Shown here: positions 50,781-62,700 of the stretch, one piece after another
Layout: each line of letters opens with the position of its first letter
How positions within the stretch are numbered: position 1 is the first letter of the stretch
Assembly: GCA_011033025.1 (NCBI GenBank)
Contig: WFMF01000084.1
Location: forward strand, 62,001-126,000
Reading direction: 5' to 3'
Length of the DNA: 64,000 bases
From: Beroe forskalii
Lineage: Eukaryota > Ctenophora > Nuda > Beroida > Beroidae
Translations under genes and position numbers: made by a program
Notes under the pieces: model-generated
Databases searched by the model: none
The model's input: the letters and a program-made list of their open reading frames with translations, nothing else
Told to the model about the DNA's origin: nothing

Positions 50781-53700
50781 TGTGTGTGTGTGTTTGTGAT
50801 TTTTCAAGACAGATAAGCCGTCAGCATCCTCTCCACATTTCACAGTGTGAGAGCACCCCGTCTTGCCCCCGTAAGCAGGCATCACACTCACTTCCAAGTC
50901 TCCTGTAAATGGCGGCGGCCCCGGAACCGTGAGGAGGTCCGAGGCATTGAATTTCAGGTACATATTCCGTTGTGAGCCTGATGAGGAGAGGCGATGTTAG
51001 TGGGATTTTATGCCTTTTGTAGTAACATAACCAATATATAATGAACGGCATCGTTTGGTTGAAAGCAGTGCAGATCCCTGATGCATGGCATGTTAAACAA
51101 TAAATAAGGTATTGGAACTGAAGGGCATTTAACCAGGTCACTGCTAGCATTCCTCAAGATTAACATTCTGATTCTTAAAGAAAATCCTTTGATGATTCGC
51201 AAATTATTTGATTTAAAATCCTATTCATCTTCATGTTCAAGATGTTAAAATAGGACTATTATAAATCATTGAATGATTTAGATCAAGCTCAAGTCCGCAA
51301 TCTACAATGACACCATTTATCTACAACTCGTTGCACTTAGAGGGAAGTACAATATGTATCGAAACTTACAACTTGTCGCAACTTGGGGGAAGTATTTGCG
51401 ATTTGAGACCACTCTCCCGGCAACCTTGAGCTCTACAGCTACGCACTGGGCGGCCGTGTACTGGGCGAGGGTCACAGAGAGCGTGCCATCCTTACTACAT
51501 TCCATAGTGGCATCAGAACACGTCGTCTCAACGATGTCACTACAACCTGAAAATGTGAGATATGAGTTGGGATACTTCTTAAAACCCAGAGGAGACTAGC
51601 AATGTTCCACAGAGTAGGAGACCTCTCAGAGAGATATGAGTTTCTGAGAATTGTCCGCTTGATCGGGCAAGCCGTGAAGTGCAGATCTAGGAACGTTGTT
51701 CAGTGTCCATGGGGGTGTAAGGAAAATGCGATTCGTGTTCAGCCCAGAATAAAGACCCTACAAAATCAAAGTGTGAAAGTTCCATCTCCCGAAAGACATC
51801 AAACTTCCCACTTTTTTGAAAATAATTCTTATTATCTGTTTCTACACTCTTATTACCACTATCCGAGCGGTCCACTTTAGCGGTATCGACCATCTGGTAC
51901 GCAGCTCCTATCTTGTTTTTGTAGTCGGTGTAACTCAGGTATTGGAAGTACAGGCACCTGCAGGGTTGAGGAAGGGGTGAGGCTGGGGGTGAGGCAGGGT
52001 TGAGGAAGGGGGTGAGAAAGGGGTTGAGGAAGGGGGTGAGAAAGGGGTTGAGGAAGGGGGTGAGGCAGGGGTTGAGGAAGGGGTGAGAAAGGGTTGAGGA
52101 AGGGGTGAGGCAGGGGGTGGAGGAAGGGGTGAGGCAGGGGTGGAGGAAGGGGGTGAGGCAGGGTTGGAAGGGGGTGAGGGGGGTGGAGGAAGGGGTGAGG
52201 CAGGGGTGGAGGAAGGGGGGTGAGGCAGGGGTTGAGGAAGGGGTGAGACAGGGGGTTGAGGAAGGTGAGGCAGGGGCTGAGGAAGGGGGTGAGGCAGGGG
52301 GTGAGGAAGGGGGTGAGGCAGGGGTGAGGAAGGGGGTGAGGCAGGTGGTGGAGGAAGGGTGAGGCAGGGGTGAGGAAGGGGGTGAGGCAGGGGGTGAGGC
52401 AGGAGGTGAGGAAGGGGTGAGGAAGGGGGTGAGGCAGGGGTGAGGAAGGGGGTGAGGAAGGGGGTGAGGCAGGGGGTGGAGGAAGGGGAGAGGGGGTGAG
52501 ACAGGGGGTAAGGCAGGGGTTGAGGAAGGGTGAGGCAGGGGTGAGAAGGAAGGGGTGAGAAGGAAGGGGTGAGAAGGAAGGGGTGAGGCAGGGGGAGGAA
52601 GGGGGTAGAGGCAGGGGTGGAGGAAGGGGGTGAGGCAGGGGTGAGGCAGAGGGTGGAGGAAGGGGTGAGGCAGGGGGTGGAGGAAGGGGGTGAGGCAGGG
52701 GTGAGGAAGGGGGTGAGGCAGGGGGTGGAGGAAGGGGGTGAGGCAGGGGTGGAGGAAGGGGGTGAGGCAGGGGGTGAGGCAGGGGGTGAGGCAGGGGGTG
52801 AGGAAGGGGGTGAGGCAGGGGTTGAGGAAGGGGTGAGGCAGGGGGTGAGGCAGGGGGTGAGGAAGGGGCTCACTTTTAACAGGATTTTATGAGGGACTCA
52901 GGACTCACCGTTGAGATTCAAGGTTTTTATTACTATGGTGATTTCTGCCTGTGATTTTTTAAATCAATAAAATTCCAAAAAAATCCATAATTCTGGCCGT
53001 GGATGATGGATATCATAATAGATCTAACTAAATCTAAGCCATCAAGCCATGTTCAGGAACTTGTACTACGTACAACATAATTTATGAACTTCATTGCACA
53101 CTGTGTGACAAATATTACGTAGGCAGATCAGTCCGTAGGCTTGCGGACCGTGTAAGTGAGCATAGACAAAAGTACTATCAGGTGGTTAAGGACCCTGACA
53201 GTGTCTTTAAAAATAACATCCGTGAAGAGGATGATTCATACTCACCTGGACTTCATTTAGTAGATGAACATGCTGCCACAGAATTAAATACATTCAGTTT
53301 TGCTTACAAAGTTTTCTTAATTGATGTGTGCAGCCCACAAGTTTTAGAAGTTCGGGAATATAAATACATTCATGAATTGAAAACTTTAAAACCCTTTGGA
53401 ATTAATACAGTCAGCCCATTCAGTTTACCCATTCTAGACATATGATTTCAGTTTGAGGGGTTACAGAATTTCTAATTTCTGAGTTCGATTTAAAATTTTG
53501 ATTAATTTTGGTATTTTTTTAGAATTTTCCTAGGTATTTCTAAGTCTGATCTAACATTTTATCTTTCAACTTTTCAATAGGATGTTGACAATGAAATTTG
53601 AAAACGTTTCATCCGAAGATATAATGTGAAAGATTTTGTACTAATTCATGAAGTCTCATTTTCGTCTGTGATTGAAGGGAAATTAAAATCCTATAAATCT

Positions 53701-56700
53701 AAAGGATGCTTATCCGTACTTCATGAATAGATCTCAAACAAATAGAAGCCCTATTAACTAACTTAATTAGCCGACAATTATCCAAACAAATGGAAACATA
53801 CTAAAAATTTGAGCAGCGAACCTGTCGTTCTGGTTGGAAGCGAACTTCGTGTCGAATAAAGTCCCAGGATACGTCAAACCTTCGTCTTTTGTCATCGCGA
53901 CGGGTGGCGGAGCGTTAGTCAGAACCGTCAAAGGTACGTCATTGAACAGGAATTTATTTCCGTTCTTGATCAACAGCTGAAAAGGAATGTAGGTGTCATG
54001 AATCGTATTGGTATAGATGACAAAGACACCTTAAGGTGTCCACCGTAGGGTTTATTTTCTGTGATTTTCTTTCCAGGATATCCACAGAAACTGAGGTCAT
54101 ATTTATGGCTCCTTGACCCTATTGTACGTCAAATTTGGGCTCTATAGTGTTTATAATACATAAACCCACCCACCTTTGGGCTTTTACACGATAAAACCCT
54201 CGGGCCACGCCCATGGGTTTACCAATTGTGGCATCATACATCCTGAGCAGGCCGAGAATTGCATTAGTCACCATTAAATATGGGCAAAGTCATATAAATC
54301 ATTTCTTAGCTATTCTTAATTCCGATGATGCGTATGGCAAATTACATTCTGTGTCTCATGTCTCACTTGTGATCAGCCTCACACACATTCAGGTAACATG
54401 GGGAGCTTTTAGTGGCGAAATATTATCGAGCATTAATAAATTTGCTAAATTCGGTACATGTCGTGTTACGTGTGGCACACTGAGTTGTACTTAGAGGATG
54501 TAAGAGGGCCTTGTTTCTAGCCTTGCTTGCGTACCATATTTCATTTCAAAGCTGAACTTCGGCAGCGGGTTTGATACTGTTTAGTGTATGATTACCTTAG
54601 GAGGTGTATTTATGTGGAGTAAAATTTTGGTGTTTACAAATTTGGCAGGTTGTAACTTTGGGGATCTTTCTCAAGTCATTACTCTAGTTAACATATGATA
54701 ATGACGTCATTTTGAACTTCCATGGTGGGTAAAAATATGGAGATTTTTCCGGAAAATCCCCAAATTACAACCTTTATAAATACACCTCCTAAGGTAACTG
54801 TTTTTGTTTGCCAGATAACTGATAACTTGCTAACTCTTGTATAAGTTCAATATCAAGTTGCTGAGGTATGTGGTACGTTCCTCGCCATCAAACTCAGTGA
54901 GATCATGGGCCAATGGCTCTTACACTAAAACTCAACACGGAATTTTAGTTTTTCATGCTGTATGTGACGTAACTAAGATGGTTTAAAAAGGGGAATTAAT
55001 GACATCATCCCTCTTTCTATTTCTATCTCTACATCATGTAAAGATGTAAGCGGTGTGGAGTGTATGTTATTATGCAACATCTGTAAATAAAGTTTAATTA
55101 AGCCATTGTCAAGTCAACATTTTGCACACTGTATGGCGTATAAATGTACAAGACAATTCCTCAGTAAACAACACATTTCATTGTGTGGATTGATTGTTCT
55201 TTGTCCGAAATCTACTTCTATTTACAGAGTGTTCGAGTATCGAATCGTCAGTATTTTACACTTATTGCTGCTGTAGTCTTGGTTTAGCGCTGTAGTTCGC
55301 TTATCCACCGGATGATTTGTTTGAAATACAATAGCATCTTTACAAATTCATGCAATGACTAAGCAGTAATAGGCTTAGTTTTTCATACTCGAGGCATTTG
55401 AATTGTGCCGGCTTGGTCACCTGACCCAAAACCAGCTTTGCTCTGATTTCTCTTGTCACCACGGCAATGAATAATGATTATGAGAATGATTGAAGCTACA
55501 TGCTGATTAAAGTGTAATTATTCTCAATACATGATAATTTACATTTTGAACACCTGTGGTATCCGAAATATATAAGACGTATTATTTTCTCTTCTCTCTC
55601 CTGTTTCGATCCTAGAAGTATAAAATCGGTTTGCAGTACTTTGAATTTTGATATGTTTGTAATATACCCATACGCCTTTATACTTTTATAGATAAGACCT
55701 TGGATTTCCAAAGAACAGTGATTTTTCAATTTTTGTAATACAATGATCTTTGATAGTTTGATGACCGAAATATCGTTTTTAGGTAGGTGTCAAATCAAAA
55801 CATTTTCCGATGAGGTGAAAATCAAAGTCTCTTAACAGTTCAATTGAAGGATAAGTGTTTCTAGAACAGGAATAAAAAGTAAAAGAAGTGTTTTGAAGGA
55901 TAAGCGTCGCTTAAACAGGAGTAAAACTCAAATAAGTGTTCCAAAAACAGGAGTTCAATCGGTGTCGCTAAATGAAAATGTCACGGTTCCTCGAAACAGA
56001 GATTTCCTTTCTCAAGTACTACGTTCCCATATCAGTTGACGTGTTTCTCAGCCTATTCACCGAGTTTGTGGCTGCATTTTTCTCAGCTAAAATAGGTTTG
56101 TTGCATTTAGTGTCTGACTTTATCAAAATCCGTGATAAATATTGTCGCTTCTAGTTCTGAAAAATTCGATAAATCCCACATTCTCAAACTGGCACCAACA
56201 TATTATATACACATTCTCAATTACAGCGTTAAATCTGCACTGACACCCACGGGTTCTTCTAAATTTCACCCAGTTCTACAACTGGGTGTCATCTTACTGA
56301 CACCCGCTAACACATTTAAACTGGTAACCAGGAATACCTGTTCAACTTCTTCTAACCCGTTCTCAGGTGCTGGTTACTACGTAACGGGTGCAGGTATCAC
56401 TAATACGTGTTATTCTAACCTTACACCCGTTCCCAGGTGCTGATTACTACGTAACGGGTGCAGGTATCACTAATACGTGTTATTCTAACCTTACACCCGT
56501 TGTCAGGTGCTGATTACTACGTAACGGGTGCAGGTATCGCCGGACAAGTCACGCTCTCCACCTTATGGGCTATCCTGTACGGATACAGCTCAGTCTTTGA
56601 GTGCTACGCAGGAGCTCTGAAGAAGATGTCAGGACGACGAGCCCTGGGAGTCCTGCTGGTGAAGTGTCTCCTCCAAGGAGTAGGAGTATTCCTTGTCTTC

Positions 56701-59700
56701 ATCCTTCCTTTCCTCGCTACCTGCTGGATCATCCCCCTCTTCGGAACAGACGAGAAGGTTTTCATATAATGATAGTAATGATAGAATATAGGCAACATGG
56801 CAAACTGGTCGTTTATGAATACCAAAATTATCTAAATATCTTTACCCTTTTATTTTTCACACAACAATTGATTGATATTTCATATGCATTAACTTCTCTG
56901 ATTTTAAGGTCCACGAGATAGCAGTACTATGCATCCAACTCATGTGCATCCGACCGCTCCTCATCTACTTCAGAGACCTGCTCATCAAGTTCCTGGTAGC
57001 CCAGGACCATGTGTACGTGTGTCTGGGGATGACGGCGCTCTGCGTACCCCTCAGCATCGTCATGGACTGGTTCGCTGTGGTCCGCATGCAGTGGGGTATC
57101 TACGGCCTGGGGTTCGCTCAGTACGCCACTGTGTCCCTATCACTACTCCTCCTGGTGCTTTTTATTGTGTGGAAGAGAAAAGAGCTGTGTTTCCCGGACC
57201 TGTGTTCGCTAGAACTGGACGAGTTAACGAAGGGTTGGGGCGAGATGTTTAAACTCGGCATTTTCTCGGGTCTCCGGACCTTTGCTTCCTTCGCGCTGAG
57301 CGCTATCGCCGGGGTGGTTTGTCAGAGCTCCGGAGCGACTACCGCTGCCGCTAACGTGGTGATTACCATCTCCACCCTCATGTTACACTCCAGTGTGTAC
57401 GGTGGTGCTTACGCTCTGGCTCTCTTAGTCGGGGAGGCTCTGGGGAAAGGCAACAAGGACGATGTAAAGTATGCCATAAAGTTAGGAATGCTTAACCTTG
57501 CTGTGGACAGGTTAATGATTATAACGATATTCCTGGTATCGATCAGACCGATAGCTCAACTCCTCTCGTACAACCAAGCTGTTATCCAGGAGGTGGTGGA
57601 TGCTAATGGGGCAGTGGTTGCCATGATCTTGCTGTTTGGACTGGACGAGTACCTCTCACGAGGCATACTCGTTCCCTTTGCTCGGCAAGCCCTCGTGGGA
57701 ACCATCACCCCTGCATCGATCTACCTGATAGCTCTTCCCCTGCTGATCACCATGATACGTGTCTACCATGTCCCCGTTTCGGGGGTTATCCTCAGTGAGT
57801 CCTCCAGTTTCCTTGTGCAGTGCATTGTATACGTCATCAAGCTGTGTACAAGCGACATCACCCATGAGATTGAGAGATGTCGGGAACGTAACGCCTTGAC
57901 GGACGATGGAGGAGGGGGAGGAGCGGCTAAGAGGGGGAGCTTGTTTCCGAGTGGGGGCATGCAGCCCGTACCTTCCCCCATGATAACAGACCAGGATCTC
58001 TGCTTCGAATTCGATGATAGGACTGTGGAAAAGGCCGAGGGAGGAGAGGGGAGTGGTGATGTTGGAAAGGCTGAAGGGAGTGGTGGTGTGGTAGGCGGTG
58101 AGGAGGGAGAGGGGAGTGGTGAGGGGATGGGGTGAGAGAGTGGTAGTGAGGTGGAAATGGGAGTGGTAATGCGGAAAGTGATAAGGGGAGGGGTAACTGG
58201 TGGTTGGTTATTGATAAGTGGTGAGTTGAGGCGAGCGGTCAGTAATTGTGATGGTGTGGTGAATGGTGAGGGGAAGGTGTGAGTGGTGAGGGAAGGTGCG
58301 AGAGAAGAAAGGATAGTGAGGAGTGATATGATTGTGAAAGTGATGATATCTCGTTAACTGGTGACAAGCTGGACGCGATTACGACTGAAAGCGGCCTTTA
58401 ATAAACTTAGAATTGTATAATGCGAATGTTAGCGTAGATTTTATATTTTTCTAGATGATTGAAGAAGTATCGGATGTAATAAAGTGTGTTATCATAATTT
58501 TCCCATATATTTCCTAAATTACGGATTTACGGTAGACGGTAGTGTTGAACTGGAAATATGAATTTGCTAAATCAATGGGGAGCACTGGTGTTATTTCAAT
58601 TCTTATTGTGTTTTAAACTTATTGTAGAAACTGAATAAACCGGACTAAACATTGATTTATTTGAATATTAGAATATTATGGTGTCAGATTAATACGGATT
58701 GTTCACATATGACATAGGTACGTATTCAGCACGTTCTGGAGAGTTCGTCTTACAATAACGTACGTGTAATTTCAAATATAACAGTTTTAAAACACAATAA
58801 AATATGAGGGGAATGGAGTCAGCCAAAGTTGATAAGTTGATTTCACCAACCTGCTTCGACTCGACGCCTTCTTTCGATACGACTCGCATATATTCTTGGT
58901 TCACCGTGGTTTGGATGTTCTCAGCTTTAGTGACACACGTCTCCGACGTAACTGGAATCTTGAAAACCTGATGAGGGGTCTGATAAGTGGGCGATTGAAC
59001 GAATAACCCCTCCTACGATCATTTTAGTGACCATATATGAGTTGTTAGTAGCAGTATATTCGGTCACCACTGAATAATAGCGCAAACTAGCTTAAATTCG
59101 AACTCAATTTCATGAAGGAGACTCAAGAATATAAAAAGGCGTTGAACTTAGCGATGTTTGTTAGGACTGAGTAGAAGTCGGTGCACTCTATTTATGGTCC
59201 GGTATAATCAGGTTCCTCAGCTGTGACAGAATACCTTCGATAACGAACTCTACACGCAAGGTCAATTATCCAAATAACAAATTCTCGGCTTCCCCTCGAC
59301 CATGTTACAGGCGGCACACGGTCACAAATTCCAAAATAACCGCTAATTGGACCAGTTGACATTTCATAATAATAGACCCTGGTAATGACGTTTTTCAACA
59401 TTTTCAATGTTTATGGCTATGCCTAGGGATTTTAAATTCTTCGCTAAAATTCAATGCTTATTATTTCCAGGGCTTAAAAACAGTATTACAACTCTGGTGC
59501 TCATAGAGTACTCTTTTCACAGAATTATCTCGTACAAGATAAACCCGAGGTGTGTCCCCGGTGGTTGTGCCCAGGTGTGCATCGGCAGATTACCGAGTTA
59601 CCAGATAAACTCTCTCTCAGACATTACCTCAGGCAGGAAGAGCTGGGTGTCATCGTCGCTATTCCCGAACTGCAAGCTTTGCGGCGGGTTCCCTTCCTCA

Positions 59701-62700
59701 CCCGTTCTGGTGGCCGTACACTTAAAAAGCGCACCTTTGTTAACCTCTTCCGAGAAGATCTGGTAGATGTTGGTTAGCTCGAGAGTCCGGCCGCCGTTAG
59801 AAAACTTTACGTTATTCGTGAAGATATCACCGGTGTATTGGTTGGAGGCTTCTAACTTTTCTAAGAAAATATAACACGTTATTGGTATAACTTTTGAGGT
59901 GCAGTTAAATCACAATGAAGGATTCAGTAACAAGCGAAAAGAACAAACCATGAAATCACACAATACACACGAGTGGCCGAAGGCCTCTCTGGAACCGTGT
60001 ATAATAAATTATTGTGAACAATTCTACGCGCGTAAAGGGTTTCAAAATATACTGCCTAAACATGTAAGCAAAAAATTAAATTCATAAGATGAAATACTGA
60101 AATATATTACGTAATGGTAGTGGCAGTAGAGCGCACGCATATGTGTACAGACCGCTCGATTACCGGAGGGCTGGCAAAGGACACGCGTGGCATTAACTTT
60201 CTACATATAGACGCGCAAAATTATGTGCTTTTGATGGAATTCAATCAAAAGCACACAATTTTGCGCTTCCTTTTCGAGCCCTCCGGTAATCGCGGGGTCT
60301 GCACACATTTGCGTCACATGAAATTATCACATCTACTTTTCCCAAGTTGTTTCCCCCGTCACAGCTTCATTGTAATATAACCACTCATACTGCATTTGAG
60401 CTATTGGGGTACCATCAACGGTAGCAGACGCGTCCTTGAAGTAAGCCGTGTAGTAAATGGGATCATCTTTACGCATGAGCACTGGACTAGCCACACTTGA
60501 TATAGCCTCGTAAGCGGGACTAATGTTGTTGTTGTTACCTGTAACAGGGTTGGATATGGGGCATGGGCCCACGGGGGCGCTGAAGTTCATTGTGTGCTTT
60601 CCCGAAACCATTCCAGTGATAACAGTGGTAGTTCGAACTGCAGTTTTATGCGGCGGCGTAAGTTTGCGCGGCGTAAAGACATGTAATCTATGTCTTTACG
60701 CCGCGCCAACTTACGCCGCGCACATGAAACTGCAGTTCGAACTGTCACCGTAGTAACATTATCTGTGTACGGATGTGAATGAGAAAGCATTTAATTGTGG
60801 TTATAGTTACTGGTCAGCAATACGGTTATTGTAGTGTAAATTGCATCGACGAGAGCGTATTCCCCCACACAAGTAACAAAACTTGAACAAGGCTTGTGTT
60901 CCATTTCCCCAATAACCGTCACGACTCACGAACCTGTATCTGATAGTGTGTACCAAGAAACAAAGTCTTTTGTGGTGGCACCCGTGAACAGATCCGTGTA
61001 CTGAGCGTAACATTTGTAATCGCCGTTATCTTCCGCAGGAGTCGTATTCATGACAAGGAGTGTTCCTCGGTCCGCAGCGTCAGCTTGTTTAATGACAGCC
61101 AAACGATCCATCCTGGTACTTGAAGGAATGTCTATCACAGTATCTTTATACTCCCTGAAAAGTTGACAATGGTAAGGTGCGGGCGTGCGGCACTCAACAT
61201 GAAATATTGTGTGATCTTTCCTGGCTATCTATATTCAAAGTTTCCATACGATATCCTTTTACAACTTTACAATATACATTCAAATAAGAAAAAGTTCATT
61301 AATCATTTTGACTGAACAAGAAAACATTTTGTGATGATCTCATTTGCCCGACCGATACAACACAGCATAGTATACCGAATCCTAATCATATTGGTTGGGT
61401 TGGGGGGTTAGCCTAGGAAGGGCACACCAAGTACTGACCATATTGGTTGGGTTGGCGGGTTAGCCACTGGGAAGGGACACCCAGTACTGACCATATTGGT
61501 TGGGTTCGGGGATTAGCCTAGGAAGGGCACACCCAGTACTGACCATATTGGTTGGGTTGGCGGATTTGCCACTGGAAGGGAACACGCCATGGAAACAGAG
61601 GGATATCCGATATTCTTATTCTCGGATTCTCCAGACGTGGGTGCAGTCGGGGCAGTGGGTCCAACTGTAGGGAGATAACATGGTGTCAGTGTCATGGTGT
61701 CAGTGTCATGGTGTCAGTGTCATGGTGTCAGTGTCATGGTAACAGTGTCATGGTGTCAGTGTCATGGTGTCAGTGTCATGGTGTCAGTGTCATGGTGTCA
61801 GTGTCATGGTGTCAGTGTCATGGTGTCAGTGTCATGGTGTCAGTGTCATGGTGTCAGTGTCATGGTGTCAGTGTCATGGTGTCAGTGTCATGGTGTCAGT
61901 GTCATGGTGTCAGTGTCATGGTGTCAGTGTCATGGTGTCAGTGTCATGGTGGCAGTGTCATGGTCATGGTAGCAGTGTCATGGTGTCAGTGTCATGGTGT
62001 CAGTGTCATGGTGTCAGTGTCATGGTGTCAGTGTCATGGTGTTAGTGATTTGGTGAAAGGCAAGGTTTTATCTATAAGTAGGCATGAAATAACTTCAAAT
62101 TTTAGGATTACATTTATTATTCATGTACATTTCCGTCCTGCAAATCAACCCTCTCTCTCCTTCCAACCCTCTCCTGTCCTGATCCTCACTTACAGACTAC
62201 ATCGAGATACACAGTCCGGGACACGATGGTGTGGGTTGTTCCGTCCACCAGAGTGACTGCTGCTAGGCACTGGTAAAAGTGGTTATCTGCTCCTGACATG
62301 TCCTTATTATCAGTGGTGGCAGATCCTGTCTTAGCCTTCCACTGTACTGATGTCATGGTGCACTCGCTGCTATCGGTTGTCGAACTGCACACCTGAAAAC
62401 ACCAGTAATTGTCAAACCTGGTTAAAAAAGAGGAAAGAGATACGATTTAAACGAAATAAATTAACATATTTATTAACCATGAAAAATGACAAGATATAGA
62501 CATAAGATATAGACATAAAATGAAAAAAGCCCCAAGGCCCTAATTACAACAAGCCTCTGATTAATGATGATAACAGTCTCCGCGACCAAAATAAAAGTAG
62601 CTGATTTTAATAATGAATCTGATTTAATAAACTGAAATCGGGAATATTTTCGGAATTCTACTCCGTCATCAATCTCAAATTTGATTGTATAAAGTTGTGT

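Noticed and set aside
51935-52892. 312-codon Pro/Ser-rich frame and Gly/Glu-rich opposite frames
   Set aside because: By-products of the purine-rich minisatellite; no splice sites or sequence complexity support a protein.
61552-62256. 234-codon frame with Val-Ser-Val-Met-type repeats
   Set aside because: Created by the 14-bp minisatellite and antisense to receptor exons 4 and 5.
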